Below, piece after piece: positions 22,829 to 29,614 of a stretch of 33,073 nucleotides of DNA. Source of the DNA: JBIKLM01 sp044375105 (GTDB taxonomy: Bacteria > Planctomycetota > UBA1135 > GCA-002686595). Made by a program: the position numbers and the translations under genes. The stretch covers positions 1 through 33,073 of the forward strand of contig JBILNK010000027.1 in assembly GCA_044375105.1 (NCBI GenBank). The letters run 5' to 3'. The stretch's first letter is position 1; each line of letters opens with the position of its first letter. A model generated the notes under the pieces. It worked only from the letters and a program-made list of their open reading frames with translations. It made no database searches and was not told the origin of the DNA.

Positions 22829-24103
22829 GTGCGACTCCTGTTCCTGAACGACCTCTCGGACCCGCGCATCGGATCCTCTGTCCGCCAGATGTACGAGCAC
22901 GCCGGCGAGCTGCGCCGGCGCGGCCATGAGACCGCCCTGGTGACTGCGGTCCAGGACCGTTCGCTGGTCGGCGAGACCGAGATCGAGGGCCTGCGGGTGT
23001 TCCGGCTGCACTCGGATTATCCGCCCCGCTACCGAGCTTGGGTCAGCTTGGACAACCCGCGGGTGCGCGGCCCGGTCGGCGAGATCCTGGGTCGCTACAA
23101 GCCGGATGTGGTCCACAGCCACCTGCTGCACAGCCACCTTTCGTACCACAGTCTGACGCAGGCCCGGCGCGCGGGGGCGGGCGTGGTCTTCACGGCCCAC
23201 GACGTGATGACCTTCTGCTACCAGAAGCTGACCTGCTTTCACGGCGGCGAGGCCCATGGGGGCAGGCTGCGGGACTACCCTGCCCGCTGGAGCAAGTGCA
23301 TCCCGTGCCAGCGCCTGCGCTATCGCCCGGGCCGCAACGGACGGATCCTCGCCGTGCTCGATCGCGACGTGCATCGCTTCACCGTAGTTTCCGATGAGCT
23401 CGGCACCGCCATCCGGGCCAACGGCATCCGGGTGGACCGACGCATCTGGAACGCGATCCAGCCCAAGACCACCCTTCCGCAGCGCGCAGAGATCGAGGCC
23501 TTCAAGGCCGCTCGCGGCATCGTCGATTCCCAGCTGATCGCCATCGGCGGGCGGCTGCACGAGCAGAAGGGCGTGGCCAAGCTGCTCGAGATGTTGGCCC
23601 GCCTTGCCCCGGGATTCCCTCGGCTCAAATTGCTGGTGATGGGCAAGCGGGAGGTGTATGACCGCGAGTTTTCCGGGCTCGCTCGGCGGTTGGGCGTGGC
23701 CGATCGCGTGGTTCCGACCGGCTGGCTCGATGGGGACGAGCTGCAGTGCGCTTACGCGGCGGTGGATGTGTTCGTCACCCCGTCGATCTGTTTCGACACC
23801 TTCGGCCTGGTCAACCTGGAGGCCATGCAGCATGCCAAACCGGTGGTGGCGACCACCTTCGGTGGCAGCCAGGAGGTGATCGAACACGGGCGCACGGGCT
23901 TCATCGAGAATCCTTTCGATGTCGAGGCCTATGCGGGGCGCATTGCCGAGCTCTTGAACGATCCGGAGCGAGCCCGCCGGATGGGGGAGCTCGGGCGAGA
24001 GCGCCTCGACGCCCACTTCGGGATGCGGCGTCTGGCGGATGAATTCGACGAGGAGTACGCGCTCGCGATCGAAATGGCCAGATCTGCCGGGGCCGCCAAC
24101 TGA
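22829..24103 (+). CDS. GT4-family glycosyltransferase with cysteine cluster
   Basis: A 424-aa protein from GTG 22829 and a single-gene unit between two long gaps. Landmarks: LLFLNDLSDPRIGSSVRQMY (3-22), VVHSHLLHSHLSYHSL (94-109) and TAHDVMTFCYQKLTCFHGG (122-140). An insertion carries four cysteines, Cys130, Cys136, Cys157 and Cys160 (CIPC), spaced like a small metal site; similar clusters occur in other GT4 enzymes. The donor domain has AIGGRLHEQKGVAKLLE (238-254). The first Glu of EX7E is Asp323, in FDTFGLVNLEAMQ (Glu331), a conservative change. It probably contributes to the same glycan. No neighbour is close enough to be in one operon. Confidence 0.88.
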   Translation: MRLLFLNDLSDPRIGSSVRQMYEHAGELRRRGHETALVTAVQDRSLVGETEIEGLRVFRLHSDYPPRYRAWVSLDNPRVRGPVGEILGRYKPDVVHSHLLHSHLSYHSLTQARRAGAGVVFTAHDVMTFCYQKLTCFHGGEAHGGRLRDYPARWSKCIPCQRLRYRPGRNGRILAVLDRDVHRFTVVSDELGTAIRANGIRVDRRIWNAIQPKTTLPQRAEIEAFKAARGIVDSQLIAIGGRLHEQKGVAKLLEMLARLAPGFPRLKLLVMGKREVYDREFSGLARRLGVADRVVPTGWLDGDELQCAYAAVDVFVTPSICFDTFGLVNLEAMQHAKPVVATTFGGSQEVIEHGRTGFIENPFDVEAYAGRIAELLNDPERARRMGELGRERLDAHFGMRRLADEFDEEYALAIEMARSAGAAN

Positions 24104-24493
24104 AGGGCAGGGCCTTCGAGCGGGCGCCGCGCCAGGGGTCTGATCTGGCTTCCGGCCGGTGGCAGAGGCCCCAGAGGGGCGCCCGGGCCCCAAGATTTGG
24201 GCTGCCTGAGCGTGCGGAGTGCAAGGGGTGGCCAGGGGGGTACCGTGGAGTCCACCGGATGGCTCGCCTGGAGGGGGGCATCGGGTCCGTCGGCCCTTTC
24301 CGGCGGGTTTATTGCCTGGTCCTGGGTGGGGCTCACAGGCAGGGCTTTATCAAAGGCCGGGTCTCGACCTTGGCAGGACCCCCAGAATTTCGTCGCAACC
24401 CCGTGGGCCATGGGCAGGATCGGCGCGTGCCGAGCTGGCCGGGCCGGAACCATCCATCCGGCCACCCGGGCAGTCGTTTCTCTCTGTTCCCGT

Positions 24494-24538
24494 CCCCGGG
24501 CCCTTCGGCTCCCGGGGGTCTGCCGGGGCGCAAGCCCC
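24494..24538 (+). ncRNA. Two adjacent stable hairpins (UUCG and GNRA loops); possible structured RNA
   Basis: Stem 1 pairs CCCCGGG (24494-24500) with CCCGGGG (24511-24517); its loop can form a cUUCGg tetraloop at 24503-24508. Stem 2 pairs GGGGC (24525-24529) with GCCCC (24534-24538) around GCAA, a GNRA tetraloop. Both loop types are enriched in real structured RNAs, but short GC stems are easy to find in such DNA. No known riboswitch or RNA family was recognised. Confidence 0.2.
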
Positions 24539-24678
24539 GAATCGCCCCAGCTGGAGGAGCCTCCCAGTCGAAATGCTTAGCCAGCGTCTCCGGGGGGCCC
24601 CCGTCGCCCTCGTTCGGTGCCCTCGGGACCGGCGGCTGCCCTTTGCTGAGGATTTGCGAACTCTGGGCGCGGGGAGCT

Positions 24679-24707
24679 TTGCGCAAACCTTCCGTGGAGG
24701 GTAGATT
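24679..24707 (+). promoter_or_regulatory. Possible sigma70-like promoter upstream of the radical SAM gene
   Basis: TTGCGC (24679-24684) and TAGATT (24702-24707) are separated by 17 nt, the optimum spacing; the hexamers match consensus only partly (3/6 and 4/6). The -35 overlaps the palindrome TTTGCGCAAA (24678-24687), a possible operator. Transcription from here would give a leader of about 170 nt. TAGGCT at 24782-24787 is a second candidate -10. Confidence 0.3.
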
Positions 24708-24883
24708 TAAGTCCAACATGGCCAGGTTGCCGGTCGAGCCAGCCCAGGGCCGCCCAGGCCCCTATGGGCGGGTGCGGCACCTAGGCTGACGCAAAGTCCG
24801 TCCAACTGCCGTCCAATCACCCACGCCGCCACCAGGCCATCGCGCGGGTCCATCCCAGACTCCTCCAAGCTCCACCTCTCACC

Positions 24884-26293
24884 ATGCGCAAGACGCTGCT
24901 GACCTACGTCAAGCCCCACGTCCAGGAGGACCCGCTGGCCATGATCCTGGGCATCGCCTACCTGGGCGGAGCCATGGAGCAGCAGAAGCTGCCGGTCGAG
25001 CTGGCCGACGAGCGCATCCTGACGGACGCGGAGATGAAGGCCGCCATCGAGCGGAACGACATCGTCGGCTTCGGCGCCTTGACCCCGAACATCCGCCGGG
25101 CCATCGCCTGGGCCAAGTACGCCAAGGAGAAGGGCAAGATCACGATCATGGGCGGCCCGCACGCCTCGGTCGACCAGGGCATTTTCCTGGATTCCGGGCA
25201 TTTCGACTACGTGATCAAGGGCGAATGCGAGGAGACCCTGCCGCAGTTCATCAAGGCCCTCGAGGGCGGCAACGAGGCTGAACTGGCCGCCGTGCCCGGC
25301 CTCGCCGCGGTCAAAGAAGGCCAGGTCTTCATCGACAACCCAGCTCCGCCGCTGATCAAGAAGCTGGACGACCTGCCCCTCCCAGCGCGGCATCTCCTGC
25401 CGATGGAGAGCTATTTCAAGCTCAACCCGGAGCGCCTGGCCTACATCTTCACCACGCGCGGTTGCCCCTTCAAGTGCATCTTCTGCCAGAAGGAACTGAC
25501 CGGCCGCGGCTTCCGTGTGCGCTCGACCGAGCTGATCGTCGATGAGCTCGAGTACATCGTCAAGACCTACAACCCTGGCGTGGTGCTGTTCGTCGACGAA
25601 ATCCTGACCCTGCGCAAGAAGCGCATCCACGAGATGTGCGACGAGATCCTGCGCCGCGGTCTCAAGTTCGAGTGGATCGCGAACACGCGGGCCGACTGCG
25701 TCGACTACCCGTTGCTCAAGCACATGCACCGGGCTGGCTGCCGCCGCATCTACTACGGCTGGGAGTCGGGCAGCCAGCGCATGCTGGACGTGCTCAAGAA
25801 GGACCTGACCCCCGAGGTGATCGTCGAGGCGGCCAAGATGACCCGCCGCGCCGGCATCTGGGCCAAGGTCTATCTGATCGTGGGCAGCCCCAACGAGACC
25901 CCCGAGGACATCCAGGAGACCGAGCGCGTCCTGCGCATGGCCTCGCCGGACCTGGTGCGGGTGTCGGTGTTCAACCCGCTGATCGGCACCGAGTCCTGGG
26001 ACAATTACCAGGCCAACATCGACCTGACCGACCTGCGCGACAACTACGTGTCGTCGAACCGCTCGGCCTACGTCCACGAGCACTTCAGCCAGATCCAGCT
26101 CGAGGAGATCCGCAAGAACATGGTGCGGAACTACGAGAAGTGGTACTACGGCTACCCGCAGCGTGCGCGGCGCCTGATCGAGCGCTCCATGTACTACCTG
26201 GAGAACCCGTTGTTCGCCAAGAAGCGGGTCGGTCGCGCCCTGGGCCTGGTGCCCCCGCCGACCAACAAGATCGACCACCTGCACGCGACCTGA
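24884..26293 (+). CDS. Radical SAM enzyme with B12-binding-type N-terminal domain
   Basis: A 469-aa protein from ATG 24884. The N-terminal ~155 residues look like a cobalamin-binding Rossmann domain (IVGFGALTPNIRRAIAWA at 60-77, IMGGPHAS at 88-95, YVIKGECEETLPQFI at 109-123); the D-x-H-x-x-G cobalt-ligand motif is not present. The radical SAM domain begins FTTRGCPFKCIFC with the 4Fe-4S cluster cysteines Cys194, Cys198 and Cys201 (C-x3-C-x2-C). VDEILTLRKKRI (~233-244) and YYGWESGSQRMLDVL (~286-300) are typical of the BchE/HpnP-like group. The substrate is unknown: members methylate, cyclise or rearrange varied substrates. Placement in a glycan locus suggests modification of a sugar or lipid carrier. 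It is closed by a strong terminator and preceded by a 780-nt gap, so it is probably its own transcript. Confidence 0.88.
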   Translation: MRKTLLTYVKPHVQEDPLAMILGIAYLGGAMEQQKLPVELADERILTDAEMKAAIERNDIVGFGALTPNIRRAIAWAKYAKEKGKITIMGGPHASVDQGIFLDSGHFDYVIKGECEETLPQFIKALEGGNEAELAAVPGLAAVKEGQVFIDNPAPPLIKKLDDLPLPARHLLPMESYFKLNPERLAYIFTTRGCPFKCIFCQKELTGRGFRVRSTELIVDELEYIVKTYNPGVVLFVDEILTLRKKRIHEMCDEILRRGLKFEWIANTRADCVDYPLLKHMHRAGCRRIYYGWESGSQRMLDVLKKDLTPEVIVEAAKMTRRAGIWAKVYLIVGSPNETPEDIQETERVLRMASPDLVRVSVFNPLIGTESWDNYQANIDLTDLRDNYVSSNRSAYVHEHFSQIQLEEIRKNMVRNYEKWYYGYPQRARRLIERSMYYLENPLFAKKRVGRALGLVPPPTNKIDHLHAT

Positions 26294-26347
26294 TCGGGGC
26301 CCAGCCGGGCGCACGGGCGAAACCGCCTGGGAGGCCCACTCGGATCC

Positions 26348-26385
26348 AAAGCGCTGGGCGCCCGAAGGCGCCCAGCGCCGTTTCT
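26348..26385 (+). terminator. Strong intrinsic terminator after the radical SAM gene
   Basis: A perfect 12-bp stem, GCGCTGGGCGCC (26351-26362) with GGCGCCCAGCGC (26367-26378), has a CGAA loop, AAA on its left and CGTTTCT on its right. It lies 57 nt after the stop codon. The A/T flanks suggest it could act on both strands. Confidence 0.75.
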
Positions 26386-26493
26386 GGCCTGGCCTCGGAG
26401 GCCTTCGCCCAGCTGGGCTGGTCGAGCGGCTCCGCCCCGGGGCGCTCTCCCGGCGCGCCACGGGACCGCCGGCTGGCCGCCCGATCCCGCAGC

Positions 26494-26499
26494 TACACT
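26494..26499 (+). promoter_or_regulatory. Candidate leaderless promoter -10 hexamer (TACACT)
   Basis: TACACT (TAnnnT) ends 7 nt before ATG 26507 and lies downstream of the terminator at 26348-26385, where a new transcript must start. No Shine-Dalgarno lies between it and the start codon. Confidence 0.5.
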
Positions 26500-26506
26500 C
26501 GCCGGC

Positions 26507-27631
26507 ATGTTGGCTCCCGCCGAAAGCATCGATCCCGCTCGCACGCCCAACGAGGCGCTCGTGGTGGGGGAATGCGGCCCCGAGCACCGGGAAGAGCAGG
26601 CCCGCCTGTTCAACGCCTGCTTCCGCAAGCGGGTCACGGCGGCCGACCTGACCTGGCGCTACGACCGCGGCCCCCACGGCCCGGCCCTGTCCTTGGTCTC
26701 ACGCCCCCCCGGCGGCGAGGGCATCTCCGGGTACGCCTGCAGCCCGCGGCGAGTGCGCAGCTTCGGAGCGTCTGCGGCCGAGGCCCGGATCGGGGAAACC
26801 GGCGACGTGATGACCCACCCGGCCTGGCGCAAGCGCGGGATTTTCTCGGAGCTCGACCGCCGGGCGATGCAGCGCACCAAAGAACTCGGTTGGGCCGGGG
26901 TGTTCGGGCTGCCCAACCGCCATTCGGCCGGGATTTTCTTGGAGCTCGGCTGGCAGCAGGTGGGCACCCTGCGGCCTTGGAGCTTCTTGTTCCGTGGGGA
27001 TGGAGCGGCCCGTTCCGAGCGCGCCAAGTCGGGCCGTTTGGCGGGGCTGCGAGCCCCCCTGGATGCGTTCCGCTCGGCGCGCGCCCTGCGCCGGCTCGAG
27101 CGCTCCGCGGCGGGCGGGCTCACCCAACGGGCGCTGGCGCGTTTCCCGGCGGAGGTCGAGGCGCTCTCGACCCGGGTGGAGAGCCGCTATCCGTTCATGG
27201 TCCACCGGGATGCTGCCTATCTAGACTGGCGCTTCCTGGACAGCCCAGCCGGCTTGCACCGGCCTTTTGGGCTCTTTTCTGAGAAGGGTCTCGAGGCGTA
27301 TGTGGTGATCCAGCTGCCTCGCGAGCCGGGCGGCATGGGTTTCCTGGTCGATCTGCTGGCCGGGGACCCCGGTTCCCTGGCCGCCGCCCTGGCGCTCGGG
27401 CTGCGGGAGCTCCGGCAGGCCGGAGCCGCCTTGGCCCAAGCGACCGCGGTCGACGGCTCGGATTGGTCGCTGCAGCTCGCTGGCGCCGGCTTCCTGCCTC
27501 CGCACCCGCGCCATGCGTTGATCGTCATCTTTTACCCCCATGATCCGTCCCATCCCGTGGCCCGGGCGGCCCGAGAGGCTTCGCGCTGGTACCTGACCGA
27601 CGGGGACCGGGACGACGAGACCATGGGCTGA
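26507..27631 (+). CDS. GNAT-family N-acyltransferase
   Basis: A 374-aa protein from ATG 26507. The acetyl-CoA-binding motif A is visible at TGDVMTHPAWRKRGIFSEL (98-116): beta-strand, then the R/Q-x-x-G-x-x/A loop as R-K-R-G-I-F, followed by GLPNRHSAGIFLELGW (134-149), the usual N-x-x-S-x-x-x-x-x-x-x-G-F/W end of the domain. Two W-R-Y/F motifs, DLTWRY (47-52) and YLDWRF (239-244), flank the central part; such W-R pairs occur in GNAT proteins encoded in polysaccharide clusters. Length, nearly double a single GNAT, suggests two half-domains. It probably acylates an amino or hydroxyl sugar; substrate unknown. Next gene 111 nt downstream. Confidence 0.78.
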   Translation: MLAPAESIDPARTPNEALVVGECGPEHREEQARLFNACFRKRVTAADLTWRYDRGPHGPALSLVSRPPGGEGISGYACSPRRVRSFGASAAEARIGETGDVMTHPAWRKRGIFSELDRRAMQRTKELGWAGVFGLPNRHSAGIFLELGWQQVGTLRPWSFLFRGDGAARSERAKSGRLAGLRAPLDAFRSARALRRLERSAAGGLTQRALARFPAEVEALSTRVESRYPFMVHRDAAYLDWRFLDSPAGLHRPFGLFSEKGLEAYVVIQLPREPGGMGFLVDLLAGDPGSLAAALALGLRELRQAGAALAQATAVDGSDWSLQLAGAGFLPPHPRHALIVIFYPHDPSHPVARAAREASRWYLTDGDRDDETMG

Positions 27632-27742
27632 GGGCGCGGCGTTCTTGGCCTCTCCCGGCGCTTCCGACTTCCCGCAAACTCTCCGAGACCTCCCGCTGCC
27701 GCCCGACCGGCCGAGCTCCAGGATAGACCGCCCATCGCCACC

Positions 27743-28819
27743 ATGTCGCTCAAGCACCGCCTCAAGGGGACCCTGCGGGAAGGCTACGCACGGCTCCTGT
27801 ACCACACGGGCTTGCACCGTCTCGTGAACCGGCTTGCGCCGCGGCGGCTGACGATCTTGTTTGGGCATTGCATCGCGGACCCGGGGATCAACGGTTTCCT
27901 CCCGGACGACATGAAGATGGAGGAGCGCACCCTGCGCCGCGTGCTGTCCTGGTTCAAGGGCAACGGCTACGGCCTCACCAACGTCCAGGCCGGGGTCGCG
28001 GAACTGTCGCGATCCCCGCGTGGGCCGTCGCTGGTGGCCTTGACCATGGACGACGGCTACCTGGACAATCGCGCGCGTCTGTTGCCGATCCTGCAGGACT
28101 TCGGTGCTTCGGCCACCATTTTCCTCGAATCCCGCCCCCTGGATGAGCGCGGGGTCAACTGGTCGCACAAGTACCACTGGGTGATCCAGGACGGGGACGT
28201 GGCCGGGTTCGTGCGCCGCTACCTGGCCATCTCGAGCGACGAGCCGGTCAAGGCCAAGCTGCGCGCGGCCCTCGAGCAGGGCGGCCCCAAGCTGGCCTAC
28301 CGCGCCAAGTTGGTCTTCAAGTACGACGCCGAGGCCCGCGACCGGGACGCCACGATCCAGCGGATTTTCAGCGAGGCGGGCGGCGACGAGCGCGCCCTCT
28401 GCGACCAGCTCTACCTCGATTGGCCGCGGGCCAAGGAACTGGCCGCCGCGGGCATCGAACTGGGCGGCCACACGGTCTCCCACGTGATCCTCTCGCGGCT
28501 CTCGGCCGAGGAACAGGCCGCTGAGATCGGCGGGTGCCGGCGGTCCCTCGAGCGCCAGTTGGGGGATCGCACGGGGCGGACCTTCGCCTATCCCTTCGGC
28601 CGCAGCTGGGACTTCGATGCGCATTCACGGCGCGCAGCGACCGAATGCGGCTTCGAGTTGGCCGTCGACACCCACAACGGCACCAACGAGGCCGGATCCG
28701 ATCGCCTGGCCCTCAAGCGGGTGCCCGTGGACGATCGCACGCCCCTGCACCTGCTGGTGGCAGAGGCCTGCGGAGGATTCGCGCTGTTGCGCCGCCTGGG
28801 GCTCAACCTGTCCGAATGA
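27743..28819 (+). CDS. Polysaccharide deacetylase (NodB/CE4-like)
   Basis: A 358-aa protein from ATG 27743. CE4 motifs are present in order: ALTMDDGYLDN (99-109; Asp103/Asp104, normally T-F-D-D-G), GGHTVSHVILSRL (241-253; metal-binding His243/His247 in H-T-x-S-H) and FAYPFGRSWD (281-290; motif 3). The long insertion (~135-230) between motifs 1 and 2 is found in cytoplasmic or lipid-linked-sugar deacetylases of glycan clusters. No signal peptide is seen, so it likely acts in the cytoplasm or at the inner membrane. It sits between a GNAT and a DUF2237 gene on the same strand; acyltransferase and deacetylase together suggest tuning of sugar acetylation. TAGACC lies 13 nt before the ATG, too far for the leaderless spacing. 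Confidence 0.85.
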   Translation: MSLKHRLKGTLREGYARLLYHTGLHRLVNRLAPRRLTILFGHCIADPGINGFLPDDMKMEERTLRRVLSWFKGNGYGLTNVQAGVAELSRSPRGPSLVALTMDDGYLDNRARLLPILQDFGASATIFLESRPLDERGVNWSHKYHWVIQDGDVAGFVRRYLAISSDEPVKAKLRAALEQGGPKLAYRAKLVFKYDAEARDRDATIQRIFSEAGGDERALCDQLYLDWPRAKELAAAGIELGGHTVSHVILSRLSAEEQAAEIGGCRRSLERQLGDRTGRTFAYPFGRSWDFDAHSRRAATECGFELAVDTHNGTNEAGSDRLALKRVPVDDRTPLHLLVAEACGGFALLRRLGLNLSE

Positions 28820-28827
28820 GCCCTCGA

Positions 28828-28859
28828 GCCCCCCGCCGGGTGCGGTTAGAGCCGGGGGC
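28828..28859 (+). terminator. Possible hairpin after the deacetylase gene
   Basis: GCCCCC (28828-28833) can pair with GGGGGC (28854-28859), with an inner CCGC/GCGG stem. It starts 9 nt after the stop codon. No T-tract follows, so termination is uncertain. Confidence 0.25.
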
Positions 28860-28969
28860 CCACGGCGTATGGCCCCGGCCTGCCCTGGAGAGCTGGAGCG
28901 CTCGCCCCTGGGCTTCCAAGGGCGGGCCCGCTGGCCCATGAGTTCGAAGCCGTCGTCGACCCTCTCCCC

Positions 28970-29389
28970 ATGAGCATCCTGCGTGACCCTCCCGTCGAGC
29001 GCCGCCTCGAGCCCAAGAACGTCCTCGGAGGGCCACTGGCCAGCTGCAGTGGAAAACCGCTGACCGGCTTCTTCCGCGATGGCTGCTGCAACACCTCCGC
29101 GGAGGACTTGGGGCTGCACACGGTCTGCGCCGTGGTCAGCGCCGAGTTCCTGGCCTTTTCCGCCTCGGTGGGCAACGACCTGTCCACCCCGCGGCCGGAG
29201 CTGGGCTTTCCGGGCCTGGTGCCCGGAGACCGCTGGTGCCTCTGCGCGGGGCGCTGGCTGCAGGCTTTCGAGGCCGGCCTGGCCCCGCCGGTGGTTTTGG
29301 AGGCCACCCACCAGCGCACCCTCGACGTGGTGCCCCTGGCCTTCCTAGAGGCCCACGCGCTGGATCAAGGCCAGGGCCGGACCGGCTGA
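28970..29389 (+). CDS. DUF2237 family protein
   Basis: A 139-aa protein from ATG 28970, covering the whole family. Recognisable signatures in order: NVLGGPLASCSGKPLTGFFR (20 residues from Asn20), DGCCNTSAEDLGLHTVCAVV, SVGNDLSTPRPELGFPGL, PGDRWCLCAGRW and PPVVLEATH. The three cysteine spots and the G-N-D-L-S-T-P-x-P-E-x-G-F-P-G-L block are diagnostic of DUF2237, a family without known function; the conserved Cys, Asp and His residues suggest a metal or catalytic site. Its link to the glycan locus is by position only. It is the last plus-strand gene and is convergent with the carbamoylation operon; only 45 nt separate the two stops. Confidence 0.85.
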   Translation: MSILRDPPVERRLEPKNVLGGPLASCSGKPLTGFFRDGCCNTSAEDLGLHTVCAVVSAEFLAFSASVGNDLSTPRPELGFPGLVPGDRWCLCAGRWLQAFEAGLAPPVVLEATHQRTLDVVPLAFLEAHALDQGQGRTG

Positions 29390-29434
29390 TCCGCGGACCG
29401 GGGGCCCAACCGCGCCCGCCGCGCTCACCCTGGG

Positions 29435-29578
29435 TCAGAACGCTGCGTAGGTGAAGGCCTGGGTCGAGTCTTCGGGCTCGCTCTCGGCGGCCAGGTACAA
29501 AACCGCGCCGATCGCCAGCAGCGTCAGCACGAAGGGCGCCAGGATCCAGGCGTAGTACTCGCGCAGGAAGTTCAGCAT
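29435..29578 (-). CDS. 47-aa DUF5989/SxtK-like microprotein
   Basis: A 47-aa open frame from ATG (minus strand, 29578) to TGA (29435-29437), 36 nt after the stop of the SGNH gene, so probably co-transcribed. It begins MLNFLREYYAWILAPF, has one membrane segment at about residues 12-30 and ends with acidic residues then QAFTYAAF. The order of basic/aromatic start, single helix and C-terminal F-x-Y-x-x-F matches the DUF5989/SxtK small proteins, whose C-terminus is typically P-F-I-Y-T-L-F. The upstream gene ends with that exact motif, so two related C-termini occur in one operon. No Shine-Dalgarno is visible. Membrane location is likely; function unknown. Confidence 0.65.
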   Translation of the reverse strand: MLNFLREYYAWILAPFVLTLLAIGAVLYLAAESEPEDSTQAFTYAAF

Positions 29579-29614
29579 GGCTCGCTGTGGGGTTTGGGTG
29601 GGAGCAGGGGCTGT

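Larger units (their letters stand above)
24104..24883. other. 780-nt intergenic gap with clustered hairpins
   Basis: This is the longest gap of the window. Open frames are present in several phases at once but share no coding character. Structures seen: GCCCC-AGA-GGGGC near 24169-24180; GGCCGG/CCGGCC (24442-24447 with 24458-24463); CCCCGGG/CCCGGGG (24494-24500 with 24511-24517) enclosing a C-UUCG-G tetraloop; GGGGC-GCAA-GCCCC (24525-24538) with a GNRA loop; and the palindrome TTTGCGCAAA (24678-24687). The last 200 nt include TAGATTTAA, the most A/T-rich stretch. It may be a long leader for the radical SAM gene, an unannotated small RNA, or plain spacer. Confidence 0.45.

Noticed and set aside
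24197..24789. Three overlapping plus-strand frames in the 780-nt gap
   Set aside because: They overlap in different phases, show no domain or start-site support, and have shadow-like composition.
24104..24883. CRISPR array, attachment site or known riboswitch
   Set aside because: No regularly spaced direct repeats, no tRNA or integrase, and no recognisable conserved riboswitch core.
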